A stretch of DNA of 64,000 nt from NCBI GenBank assembly GCA_019044685.2, contig JAGTXX020000017.1:62001-126000 (forward strand). The letters are read 5' to 3'. The stretch is from Nannochloris sp. 'desiccata' (taxonomy: Eukaryota > Chlorophyta > Trebouxiophyceae > Chlorellales > Chlorellaceae). Positions 13,165 through 26,418 of this stretch are shown piece by piece. Positions within the stretch are counted from its first letter, which is position 1; each line of letters opens with the position of its first letter. Under the pieces are notes generated by a model. The model saw only the letters and a list, made by a program, of their open reading frames with translations. It was not told the origin of the DNA and searched no databases. The position numbers and the translations under genes are program-made.

Positions 13165-14593
13165 CTAGTGTTTATTAAGCATTTGTTGTACTTTATCTAC
13201 AGTGTACAACATAGTACCATTTGCAGGAATGGCCCTCATCAAACAAGGACTAAATCCACGATAAAACCTACCTACACCACCTTCAGCCCACAATTTCTTC
13301 GCTGCTGTAATCATATTAGGATACGCCCTTGTACGAGGGTCGATAGAATCAGTCATCATGGCAGATTTGACCACATCAACTGGGTAAATAGCAAGCCAAT
13401 AGAAGACACCACCCAAGCCACCAGCACCGACAATCACCGGTGCTGACAGGTCCTTTGTTTCGATTCCTTGGTATTCTGCTACACGTTTCTTCATGATTTC
13501 GAAAGAACCGAGGTAAATGGCATTGGCGGGTGCGTTACGGAGGATTGTAGGGCCTAAACCTTGGAAGGGGCCCTTGGCGCCAGAGGTGGCTATTGTGGCA
13601 CGGACACAGTCGGTTACTGAAGTGTAAGGAGCTGCACACAGATATTCGTTAATATAGAGAAGAATGATGTTAGTTAAAGAGATTAAGAATGAGATCCAAT
13701 TGGTGACGTGGAAATATATTAATTTCCTTTAGATTTGTGAAAGTTCCATTGAAAAACAAATTTCAAAATCACAGTGTTACCTTTATATGCAGGATCAGCT
13801 TTTGATCTGATAATTTGCACTTGGATTTGAGACTTATAGAAATCAATAGGTGCTTCAAAGAACGCAGCAGCAAATCCAGTCATAAATCCAGCCTTGAAAT
13901 AATCAATATCTGTTAATTCACGCATTGTTCCATCCTCGTTAGTACCCAACCACCGTTTGGATGCGCCAAAAGCACTGAACAGAGTAGCACGGAAGAACAT
14001 CTGGCCAGCTAAAGGAGAAGCTACACCCTGTAGATAGTAAAGGGATAAGAGATTTGAGCAACGATTAGCCTAGGTGTATAAAAGATATACCTGCTGTACA
14101 GCACGTAATTTTGATTATTTTTTGTAAACAACCAAAAAAAAATATGTCGGTAATATTTTTTTTTTCCTCACCTTGTAGAGACCTCCAATTCCTTCCCATT
14201 GCAACGTCTTTTTGAAGCAATCGATAGCTCCACTATAGATAGGGTTGACGCCTGATTGAGTTTGAAGTCTCACTTTCACAGTATCTGTGTATAGAGAGGC
14301 AAATAAGAAATAAGATCAATAGGCGGAGAAAAGAGGGAGTGGTGGTAGGATATATATTTGTTAGAGAAGTTGTCAGACAAACTCTTAGCAAATTTGCAAG
14401 GAAAATTGCCTGATCTCATTTGATACGATAATATCTAGTTCTTACCAAAAGGATGGCCAACGCCTACTACTGCAATTCCTCCTAGGGTGCCTGCAGTGCA
14501 GTCCTTGGCAAACTTGACGAGGCCGGGTGAAAAGGAGAAACCAGCAGGGCTTGTAGCCTCGACTGCAGGGATAGCGGTCTGATCAGCTGCCAT
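13165..14593 (-). CDS. Mitochondrial carrier, carnitine/acylcarnitine- or BOU-like (SLC25)
   Basis: Four exons: 14593-14446, 14284-14172, 14027-13781 and 13631-13165; about 324 aa, the SLC25 size. The three repeats each show the P-x-D-x-x-K signature: [25 protein letters not shown] and [13 protein letters not shown], with glycine-rich odd helices ([15 protein letters not shown]). Inner mitochondrial membrane, six helices. The first repeat is closest to the carnitine-acylcarnitine/ornithine branch (SLC25A20/29), whose plant member BOU is needed for photorespiratory glycine decarboxylase activity. Subfamily is from motif memory, so the substrate is unsettled; the second repeat's IDFYKSQ is unusual. 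An upstream in-frame Met at 14716 exists, but MAADQT at 14593 gives the family-like start. Divergent from the RraA-like gene. Confidence 0.8.
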
Positions 14594-14931
14594 TTCTGAG
14601 GTTTTGGGTTGTTGTGGAGCTGCCGGAGTGGAAATGTGGGTTAAAAAGTGCAAAGGAGATCTTCCCTCTGATAATTCAAATGTCCTACTATGTGAGAAAA
14701 GATGATATTGTGGCAAGCTGAGCCCGATTGAGTGCTTTTCAAGGATATGAAATTAAGAATTCTGCGCTTGATCTGGCTTGGAACGAGGAAATATCTTCTA
14801 CAAGGCAAGTCAAGCTCACTTCCCACCAACGAATAAAACGAGCGCAAAACTCAATCTGTAAGCATTTTGATGAGTTTATGATAAATTTCTCAATGCGTGA
14901 TGCATGCAGTTCATAATTAAAAATTCTTGAA
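14594..14931. promoter_or_regulatory. Divergent intergenic region (carrier / RraA-like)
   Basis: 338 bp between divergent starts of two genes for probable mitochondrial proteins. No clear motif. Confidence 0.3.
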
Positions 14932-15765
14932 ATGCTACGACGCGCAGCATCTGCTGCCTATCAAAGGCATTGCTCTGGATCCTTGCGCTGGATGAGTGAT
15001 TTGCCGTCTACTGCTACCCCTCCTGCAAACACTGCTAGGGGTGCCACAGCTGATCTATGCGATGTATTCGTCCCTGAACCTGTGGATAAAGTAACCCAAT
15101 GTATAGTTCAGATCGCAGAACCTATTTTTAGGTAAGTCTAAGTAGTACCCTAGGGTAATAAATTAATTACCGTCAAGGCGCGGCAAAAAATAACTATCAT
15201 TAAGCCAACTAACTCTTTCTTTTTGATCCTTGTGCAGGAATTTTGGAGGTAACACTCGTTTCAGTGGACAAGCTGCTACCGTCAAATGCTTTGAAAACAA
15301 TCCTTTGGTCCGTAAAGCTCTAGAAGAACAAGGACAAGGACGAGTATTAGTTGTCGATGGCGGTGGTTCTATGCGCTGTGCTTTGCTCGGAGATAATATC
15401 GCCGAGATGGCATATAAAAATGGATGGAGCGTACGTAGAATCTATATATGCAGTTGGCCATATACTTTTGAAGTCAATTGAATGTCTTTTTTTCAATAAA
15501 ATTAATAATTTTTCCCCTTTGTATTCCCGTTGTGCAGGGAATCATCATCAATGGCTGCATTCGAGATTCAGAGGACATCTCCAAGATGCCTCTAGGTGTC
15601 AAAGCTTTGAACACATACCCATTAAAAAGTTCTAAACGTGATCTTGGATTACGTGATGTTCCAGTCACATTCGCTTCATGTACTATTAAACCGGGTGATT
15701 GGGTGTATGCTGATTTGGATGGAGTACTGGTATCGCCAGATGAACTTATTTTACCTTCTGATTAG
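14932..15765 (+). CDS. RraA-family protein (HMG/CHA aldolase-like), probably mitochondrial
   Basis: Three exons: 14932-15131, 15238-15430 and 15538-15765; about 206 aa. The first ~25 residues ([20 protein letters not shown]) look like a mitochondrial presequence; 35-40 residues of extension precede the domain. The RraA fold is recognised by [38 protein letters not shown], the active-site [12 protein letters not shown] (Arg and Asp that bind metal and substrate in the aldolases), and [13 protein letters not shown] near the end. Family members are 4-hydroxy-4-methyl-2-oxoglutarate aldolases and oxaloacetate decarboxylases; bacterial RraA itself inhibits RNase E. With the Arg/Asp kept, an enzyme role on pyruvate-type substrates is more likely, but this is inference. 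Confidence 0.8.
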
Positions 15766-15916
15766 GACTGTAGACAGAAAGAATAGGACACTACAGTACT
15801 TGATAGGTAGAGATGATATAATACTATTACATAAAAGAAGAAGACGGCATTAAACAAGGGGCGGAAGAATCTATTTTAAACTTGATAGCAAGACGGTTAA
15901 TTTTAATTTTTTTGTT

Positions 15917-16987
15917 CTAAATTACTTTGGCTTCATTTTTGAGTTTATCTACTAACTCTGCTGCAGAAGAAAGAATGACACCGCCTTTCTTTTTGGCAGG
16001 CTCTTCTACAGAGAGAGTTTGTAGTTGCGGCTCTAAAGTAACGTCCAAGTCCTGTAAATATTTAGGAATTCAGTATTTAGGATTAGATACGCTGTGTTGT
16101 GTGTAAGAAATATTAAAAAAAAATTGTTTTCCAACCAAGCTTACCTTTGGTTCTATTACATCCATTGGTTTTTTTTTCGCCTTCATAATATTAGGCAACG
16201 TTGCATATCTCGGTTCATTCAATCGTAAATCTGTAGTTACTACAGCAGGTATATTTAATTTTAGGGTTTCTAGCCCTTGATCAATTTCCCTGGTCACCGT
16301 CACAGAGCCACTTTTATCTACGACCACCTGAGAAGCAAAAGTAGCTTGTGGCCACTTTAATAGCCCAGCAAGCATTTGCCCTGTTTGGTTAGAATCGTTG
16401 TCAATAGCTTGTTTACCTAGAAAAATTAAGCCAGGTTGTTCTTTTTTAGCAATTGCCGCCAACAGGTGGGCGATTCCTAATGGGGAGACCTCTTGATCGA
16501 TTGGAATATGGATTGCTCGATCAGCACCCATTGCCAGAGCAGTACGGAGTGTGTCTTGGCTTTGTTTGGGGCCAATACTGACAGCGACTACTTCATCAGC
16601 TTCTTTCTTTTCTTTTATACGTAGGGCTTCCTGTGAGCGAGATATTAAAAGGAAAGGCGTTGAGAAGGGGAACAGTAGACAGAGATGGAAAAAAAAGGCA
16701 CGTTTTAGGAAGATAAAATCATTAGAAACTATACTAACCTCTACAGCAATCTCACAAAAGGGGTTCATGCTCATTTTTACACTACTTAGGTCTACACCAG
16801 ACTGCACATAATTGCGAGGGAGACGGACGGTTGTGATCCAATAATCAGAATTGAAATTTGAAGACACTCTCCTTCAAGAGTACAATATCAATTAAACCCT
16901 CAAGTATCTTTTACATACCTTATCAGGTTTGACTCTAACACGTGCGTTGTAATCAATCACACGCTTGACAGCAACAAGAAGTCTCAT
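15917..16987 (-). CDS. ETFB: Electron transfer flavoprotein subunit beta
   Basis: Four exons: 16987-16919, 16801-16739 (63 bp), 16630-16145 and 16051-15917; about 250 aa, the normal ETF-beta length. It starts [20 protein letters not shown], continues through [25 protein letters not shown] across an intron, then [26 protein letters not shown] and [19 protein letters not shown], the ETF-beta signature, and ends with a Lys-rich helix. The heterodimer carries electrons from matrix acyl-CoA, branched-chain, sarcosine-type and D-2-hydroxyglutarate dehydrogenases to ETF-ubiquinone oxidoreductase. An unspliced reading through exons 2-3 gives a long false ORF. No presequence is seen, as is usual for this subunit. 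Divergent from the helicase gene. Confidence 0.92.
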
Positions 16988-17365
16988 TTTGGAAAATCTT
17001 GCCAAATCCTTTGACGTTTCGTAGCAATGCCCAGAACGCGATTCGATGTATGGCGCTGCTTGAGTAGCTCAAATTTGATTATTTCTTGAGAAGGGTTACT
17101 TTAAATAAGAAAAGAATAGCCTGGAGAAGATGCTGTCTGTCTGCCTTCGTCAGCAAGAATTCTTTCTTTCCGAGGTACAAGTGGGCTGTGTACCTTCTAT
17201 AATCTAGAATAAAGAGCACTCCTTGGCATTGCCACGTCTATATTTAATGCTACTGATTATAATCAACACCCAGATAACAGAAAGCTTGCCCAAGCGAAGC
17301 CACATCTCTGATTATATTTGAAAGATTTTAATCTCATAAATTAGAGGCTCTTTCAGTACGCTAAA
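16988..17365. promoter_or_regulatory. Divergent intergenic region (ETFB / PRP43)
   Basis: 378 bp between divergent starts. No strong element seen. Confidence 0.3.
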
Positions 17366-20077
<2,712 letters not shown>

Positions 20078-20307
20078 CCGGGAGAGGATATAACGTGTTG
20101 TAATATGTAGTTCTGACTGCGTCAAGGTGTAAGAATTATCTCTAGAAAACTCAGAACAGAGGGTAAACTCAGAACAGGGGGAAGAAATTTAGTTGGTTTA
20201 GGGTTTGCCATGTGATCTGCTGCTGTGCTTTGAGGCACATCGGCCGCAGTTATTGACTAATAAAGCTCGATCTTCAGCTTTTTATTACCAGATTTAACTC
20301 ACTAATC

Positions 20308-21790
20308 ATGATGAAGCTTACTTTAGGGAATAAGCAGGCTGCATTTAAGCCTGCAAAGGCTGTATCTCCATCTTATGGTGGGTTTTCATTGAAATGACCT
20401 CGTTTGCTGGTACTCTCCTACAATCCCCAAAAGTTTGACTGATACAATCTTCAACACTTTCTGTGTGCAGGACGCAAGACAACATGCAAAATCTGTTGCA
20501 GCCTCCCTCAAAATCGCAGGCTTGTGATCCCTTCAGCAGCTGCTGCTGTAGGGGCCCCAGCCACTGATGTCTACGGCGTCTTCTCCCGCTCGTATGAGAC
20601 TGATAATGTAAGTTTGAAGCAGCAAGCTTTGGTTTAGGCCCACTTAATGCGTTTTCAAACCACCTAATCCAAATCTTGTTTTCTGGAAATTGAATGTTTG
20701 TTCATTTGAATTGCAGGAGGACCCTTCTTTGACTCGCTCCTGGAAGAAAACTATGCGTGTTGCTGTTACTGGTGCTGCTGGACAGATCTCCAACCACTTG
20801 CTTTTCATGATCGCTTCTGGTGAAGTTTTCGGCCGTGATCAGCCCGTCGCTTTACAGCTCTTAGGCTCTGAACGTTCTCGCGAAGCCCTTGAGGGTGTAG
20901 CTATGGAACTCGAGGATTCTCTTTACCCTTTATTGAAAGAAGTCAAGCTCGGAATTGATCCTAAAAAGGTCTTTGAAAACGCTGATTGGGCTCTTCTCAT
21001 TGGCGCCAAGCCTCGTGGCCCTGGAATGGAGCGTGGTGATCTTTTGGACCTTAATGGCCAAATTTTCAGAGAACAAGGCCGTGCATTAAATGAAGTCGCT
21101 GACCGTGATTGCAAAATGCTCGTTGTTGGCAACCCTTGCAACACCAATGCTCTCATTGGAATGGAGAATGCCCCCGACTTGCCTCGTAAGAACTGGCATG
21201 CATTGACACGTCTGGATGAGAACCGTGCTAAATGCCAGCTCGCTCTCAAGGCAGGTAAATTTTACACTTCCGTCAGCAACATGGCTATTTGGGGTAATCA
21301 TTCCACTACTCAGGTGCCTGATTTCGTCAACGCCAAGATTGGTGGAAAGCGTGCACCTGCTGTGATCCGCGACGATGCATGGCTTAAAGAGGAATTCACA
21401 CCCACTGTAGCCAACCGTGGTGGTGCTTTAATTAAGAAATGGGGTAGATCTTCTGCTGCCTCTACTGCTGTTTCAATTGCTGATCACCTTCGTTCGTTAT
21501 ATATTCCTACCCCTGCTGGCGATTGCTTCTCTACCGCTGTGATCACCGACGGTAATCCCTATGGTCTTGAGGAAGGGCTTGTGTTCAGTATGCCTTCCCG
21601 TTCTAATGGTGATGGAAACTATGAAGTGATTGATGACTTTGTTATCGATGAATGGCTTCGTGCAAAAATCAACGCTTCTCAAGAAGAGCTTTTAAAAGAA
21701 AGATCTTGTGTCGCTCACCTTGTGCCTAACGCCAAGTGGGTTGCTGCTTGCGACATCAAAGAAGATACTATGCTTCCTGGAGAGAACTAA
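20308..21790 (+). CDS. Plastid NADP-dependent malate dehydrogenase
   Basis: Three exons: 20308-20377, 20471-20607 and 20717-21790; about 426 aa. A basic, Cys/Ala-rich transit-like N terminus ends near [12 protein letters not shown]. The mature chain is the typical plant/algal [93 protein letters not shown] after the second strand marks NADP preference. The enzyme is the stromal malate valve, light-activated by thioredoxin. Of the two regulatory disulfides known in higher plants, only the C-terminal pair is here (Cys400 and Cys414, in CVAHL...AACD); the N-terminal stretch reads [10 protein letters not shown] with no Cys. It follows PRP43 in tandem. Confidence 0.92.
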
Positions 21791-22410
21791 GAAATAAAGA
21801 GCATTTCTTCTACTAGTTAGTTCTTTTCTATTTTTCTGTTTGGTGCACACCTATTTAGACGTCTTTAAATAAAAATGAATTCAAAAGAAGTTTGTTCTTT
21901 CGTTATAGTCAGTTAGTTTCTCTCTCTCATGTTCCTTTTTGCACTGATTTTCTTGTGTTGATTTGTTCCACTCCTGTTATAGGTAGATATTTTGTCATTT
22001 TGTTTTGTTGCATCATCTTTATATAATCCAAAACCCACGACCGACATTTTCTTTATGTTTTTCATATTCTTTAATTTTAATAGAGGGGAGCCCTGTTCTC
22101 GAAGGACAGGATAGGAATATGCAGCTCGTTTCTCTATAAGAAATGTGGAAGGGGAAGGTAATTTTTCTGTTTCAATTTCCTTCGTTTAAAAAATAATATC
22201 AATAACTCAGTGAGACGTCCTTATTTAAAAAAAAGGTCGTTGTCTGTCTAGTGACAAACCGCCAAATTATTTACAAGCAATTCTCTTATTGGGATTAGTA
22301 CTGAACTATAACAACAACGGATCTAAAGATTAAAGATATCTACCGCAACCGGAACTCTTCTGAGTTCAACTAGAAATAAAAGTATAACTTTTTAAGCTTT
22401 CCCTTTTTTC
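21791..22410. other. Convergent intergenic region (NADP-MDH / GMD)
   Basis: 620 bp of AT-rich sequence between two convergent stops, with T-rich runs. No gene, RNA or repeat recognised. Confidence 0.45.
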
Positions 22411-23918
22411 TTATATCCCCAAAGAATTTTTCGAAATAGGAGACGCCATGCTTCTCTTTTTCCCAGCCAAAACCATCTCTTTCAGCGCTTCGTTCACATC
22501 TTCAGCTATCATTTCAGCCACTAACTGTTTAAAAGTAGTGGTCGGGGTCCATCCAAGACGCTTTTTTGCATCTTCAGCGTCACCCAACAGAGTTTCAACC
22601 TCAGTTGGGCGGTAGTATTTTGGATCCACAGCAACGATTACCTTGCCATTTTCTTTATTAATACCCTTTGTATCAGACCCCTCACCTTGCCATTCAATAG
22701 TAATCTTCAATTCCTGGCAGGCGGCTTCTACAAAATCTTTTACCGAGTGTTGAACTCCTGTAGCGATAACGTAATCACGAGGCTCTTGTTGTTGGAGCAT
22801 TCTCCACTGCATTTCAACGTAGTCTCTGGCATGGCCCCAATCACGTTTAGCCTCAAGGTTACCTAAGTAGAGACAATCTTGAGTACCGAGACTAATGCGA
22901 GCGAGACCACGGGTGATTTTCCTGGTGACAAAGGTCTCCCCCCTTCGAGCGGACTCGTGATTGAACAAGACACCGTTACAAGCATAGATACCATAGGCTT
23001 CACGATAGTTAACCGTAATCCAGTAGGCGTACAATTTAGCTACAGCGTACGGTGAGCGGGGGTAAAAGGGGGTCGTTATCTTTTGAGGAATCTCTTGGAC
23101 CATGCCGTAGAGCTCAGAGGTTGATGCTTGATAAAATTTGCACGTCTTCTCCAAGCCGAGGATGCGGATAGCTTCTAAAAGGCGAAGAGCACCCAATCCA
23201 TCTACGTCAGCAGTGTACTCGGGAGAATCAAACGACACAGCAACGTGGCTTTGGGCTCCAAGGTTGTAAATCTCGTCAGGCTGCACCTGTTGAATAATAC
23301 GGATAAGGCATGTGGAGTCAGAGAGGTCCCCGTAGTGAAGGAAGAAGCAGCAATTAGGGGAGTGAGGGTCTTGGTAGAGGTGGTCAATACGCTGGGTGTT
23401 TAAGCTAGAAGCTCTGCGCTTGATACCATGGACTTCATAGCCCTTTTCGAGGAGAAGCTCAGCCAAGTAGCAGCCATCCTGCAACCCAAAAAAGAAAAAA
23501 AGAGCGGGGACGAGCTTTTTTAAAAACTAATATGTTTCCCCGCGCTCCGTATGCGGCTTTATAACCGCGTAGAGACCAGCCGATTTATTAAAGACGTTTC
23601 TAGCAGGAGAGAAGCAGGAATTGTGAAAGTAAGTTGATGGTTGGAAATTAGTGATTGCAGTTTGAACAAAACATTCGCAGGCAGCAATAGGCATACCCAG
23701 CGGGGCCTTACAATAAAATATAGAGGTTATTAACAAGAGATATGACATGTCAAAACTAACCTTTTCCCCTTTATTCGCCATTTTCGTTCACAGGCACTAC
23801 TTTTAAAGCGGTGCTAAAATATCATCAAATGGGTATTAAACCTTACCTGGCCGGTAATACCAGTGATTAAAGCCTTTTTGCGCTGCTGGGAATCTCCGTT
23901 GGGCGCTTGCATTGCCAT
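22411..23918 (-). CDS. GMD: GDP-mannose 4,6-dehydratase
   Basis: Two exons, 23918-23847 and 23478-22411, joined as [19 protein letters not shown]; about 379 aa. Short-chain dehydrogenase fold: GxxGxxG in [30 protein letters not shown], the catalytic STSELYG and the Tyr-x3-Lys SPYAVAK, and [16 protein letters not shown], diagnostic of GMD. It converts GDP-mannose to GDP-4-keto-6-deoxymannose in the cytosol, the first committed step to GDP-L-fucose. The second-step enzyme is the neighbouring divergent gene. The 368-bp intron is long for this region and holds a spurious reverse ORF. No transit peptide. Confidence 0.95.
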
Positions 23919-24332
23919 TTTGTTGGAGAGACGAGAGCAGCGGTGATTTTAGTAAGTGATCTTTGACGTCCTTCTGCACTTGCTAGAGACTTCAATCTAG
24001 ATGTGTTTGCAGCGCTAATTATAAGGTTAATTAGGCTAAACATGCAAGGTCAACCAAGTTTTCTCCCACGCGGTTGTCACGAAATTTCGAGGCATTTCGA
24101 GGCAAGCTTCGAGGCAAAGCAGTCTGGTCAAATCTTTGTCAAAGGTTGACCGTAAAGCTATTGCATGACAAGGCTATATGTTTTCATATCCTGTCATTCA
24201 TATTATTTACATTCAACTAATACTAAAGCGTCGGAATAGACTTATCCACCAAGGAATACGGCCTTGGCAGGTTTTCCAAAAACTTGTGGAAAATCTTTTA
24301 GTAGCATTGGGCGCTGCTGTAAAAAGTATAAT
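23919..24332. promoter_or_regulatory. Candidate bidirectional promoter GMD / GER with tandem repeat
   Basis: 414 bp between the starts of the two GDP-fucose synthesis genes. A direct repeat, ATTTCGAGGC twice in succession at 24084-24103 and a third variant AAGCTTCGAGGC at 24104-24115, sits mid-way. Shared control is inferred from the head-to-head arrangement. Confidence 0.45.
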
Positions 24333-25307
24333 ATGAACGGTCATACTGAGCAAGCTTTGGACCGGAGAGGCAAGGTCTTTGTAGCTGGACATCGTGGGCT
24401 GGTCGGTGCTGCTATTCATCGCAATTTATTAGCAAATGGTTTCAGTAACATTATTACCCGCTCCCGTCAAGAGCTCAACCTTTGCAATACACAAGCTGTG
24501 GACTCTTTCTTTGAAGAAGAACGTATTGATTATGTCTTCGTAGCTGCAGCCAAGGTTGGCGGCATTAAAGCTAACAATGATTATCCTACTGAATTCCTTC
24601 TTGAGAATTTACAGATCCAAAATAACATTATTCCATTGGCTCACAAACACGGTGTAAAGAAACTCATCTTTCTTGGCTCTAGCTGCATTTACCCAAAGGA
24701 AGTCGAGCCCCAGCCTATTAAAGAAACCGATCTTTTGACAGGACCTTTGGAGCCGACCAATGAGCCATACGCCATTGCAAAAATAGCCGGAGTTAAGCTC
24801 TGCCAGGCATTGCATAAACAGTACGGCTTCAACGCTATCTGTGCTATGCCTACTAATCTCTATGGACCCGGGGATAACTTTCACCCCACAGGCTCTCATG
24901 TTTTACCCGCCTTAATCCGCAGAACGGTGGAAGCAAAGGAGGAAAATCTGCCTCAAGTGCTTCACTGGGGTTCCGGGAGCCCTCGTAGGGAATTTCTTCA
25001 CGTTGATGATTTAGCTGCTGCCTGCTTGCATTTAATGGATACCTACAGCGGTAATGATATTGTAAATGTAGGGTGTGGTACTGACATTTCAATTAAAGAG
25101 CTTGCGGAGATGGTAGCAGAGGTCATTGGCTATCAAGGAAACATTGTGTGGGATAAATCTCAGCCTGATGGGACCTTTAGGAAACTCTTGGATGTGTCAA
25201 AGTTGGAGAAGCTTGGATGGAAGGCGGGTATTGAGTTGAAGCAAGGGATTAAGGAGACTGTTGATTGGTATCTTAACAGTAAAATGAATGGACAAGTGAG
25301 GCTTTAA
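24333..25307 (+). CDS. GER: GDP-L-fucose synthase (GDP-4-keto-6-deoxymannose epimerase-reductase)
   Basis: Intronless, about 324 aa from the ATG at 24333; an in-frame ATG at 24264 would add 23 residues with no family counterpart. Landmarks: VFVAGHRGLVGAAIHRNL (NADP-binding), AAKVGGIKANN, FLGSSCIYPKEVEPQ (catalytic Ser/Cys), YAIAKIAGVKLCQ (Tyr-x3-Lys), MPTNLYGPGDNFHP, and HWGSGSPRREFLHVDDLA. It performs the 3,5-epimerisation and NADPH reduction giving GDP-L-fucose, the donor for N-glycan and wall or mucilage fucosylation. Pairs with GMD across a shared 5' region. Cytosolic, by absence of any targeting peptide. Confidence 0.95.
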   Translation: MNGHTEQALDRRGKVFVAGHRGLVGAAIHRNLLANGFSNIITRSRQELNLCNTQAVDSFFEEERIDYVFVAAAKVGGIKANNDYPTEFLLENLQIQNNIIPLAHKHGVKKLIFLGSSCIYPKEVEPQPIKETDLLTGPLEPTNEPYAIAKIAGVKLCQALHKQYGFNAICAMPTNLYGPGDNFHPTGSHVLPALIRRTVEAKEENLPQVLHWGSGSPRREFLHVDDLAAACLHLMDTYSGNDIVNVGCGTDISIKELAEMVAEVIGYQGNIVWDKSQPDGTFRKLLDVSKLEKLGWKAGIELKQGIKETVDWYLNSKMNGQVRL

Positions 25308-25746
25308 AAAGTTAGATACAATCGCCGCCGTGGTCTTTGATGAGAACTCACACAAAAAAGGTTGGTTTAATTATTTCTTATTGTTTATATATAATTTGTA
25401 AGTGTTGTTCACTAATTTCTGAATTATAGTTACACATGGGTCATCCAACAAACGCAAGTAGTACAATTAATGGAAAGAACACACACATGAATAATTGCTG
25501 TCGGTGGAATACTACTTTTTCTAGGGATTTTTAGTCAATACAATTGCACAACACAGACATAGTTACTAAAAGCAAACAAACAAACGATGAATGAACCCTT
25601 ACAGAACATTACTGCTCAGTTGAAAAGGGTCTGGTGTCGTTGTTCAACAAACTTATTTATAAGATGCTTAAATGCTGTCGTCAAGATGGATGGAGAAGTA
25701 GATATGAGAAAGATAAGATGGAAGAAAAGAAGAGTAGATGATGCGT
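25308..25746. other. Convergent intergenic region (GER / H2A.Z)
   Basis: 439 bp of 3' UTR-like sequence. A small forward ORF (25587-25793) overlaps the H2A.Z end and is not supported. Confidence 0.4.
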
Positions 25747-26418
25747 TTACATCATGGGCATGCCCTTCTTTTGCATTCCTTCAGTCTTGTTGATGAGAGA
25801 CTTGTGAATATGGGGAATGACACCACCACCAGCAATGGTCGCCTTGATCAAGGTATCTAATTCCTCATCACCGCGAATAGCGAGCTGTAAATGACGGGGA
25901 GTAATACGCTTCACTTTGAGATCCTTAGAGGCGTTCCCTGCTAACTCGAGAACCTCTGCAAAGGTGGCAGAAAACGATAAAAACAAGTAAGAATATTTCA
26001 AACCGACACGAAAAACAGGTAGTTGGGAAAAGACTTACCAGCGGTAAGGTATTCAAGGATAGCAGCAGAGTAGACTGCGGCAGTAGCACCAACACGGCCA
26101 TTGGAGGTAGAGCGGCTCTTCAAGAGACGATGGATACGACCGACAGGGAACTGGAGGCCTGCAGAATTTAAACAATTTGCAATGATCCAGATCATAATGG
26201 ATACGAAATAGTAAAGAGCAAGTATGATATGAGCGCAGTATGATTGTCAGAATAGTCGTTGTAAACAGTTTAATGAACGCCTGGCATCAAGCCTAGCATA
26301 TAAACGCACCGGCACGAGCAGAACGGGAGATGGGCTTTTTCTTGTCACCGGCACCCTTGAGACCGATGGTACCCTTGGCACCCTTTCCGGACAATCCCTT
26401 TGCACCTTTTCCTGACAT
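25747..26418 (-). CDS. H2A.Z: Histone H2A variant H2A.Z
   Basis: Three exons: 26418-26310, 26158-26039 and 25955-25747; about 145 aa. The core reads [47 protein letters not shown] across a junction, [26 protein letters not shown], and [31 protein letters not shown] and the lack of an SQE tail identify the H2A.Z class rather than canonical H2A or H2A.X. It replaces H2A at promoter nucleosomes through SWR1. The N-terminal tail has a duplicated SGKGAKG unit rich in acetylatable Lys. Introns and the single, unpaired position fit a replication-independent variant. Confidence 0.95.

Noticed and set aside
13057..13446. Forward ORF antisense to the mitochondrial carrier end
   Set aside because: Overlaps a clear coding exon on the other strand and is low in protein-like character.
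16070..16867. Long continuous minus ORF across ETFB exons
   Set aside because: Reads through two introns; the spliced form restores the exact ETF-beta sequence.
23527..23781. Reverse ORF in the GMD intron
   Set aside because: The GITGQ|DG join is fully conserved in GMD, so this is intronic; no family features.
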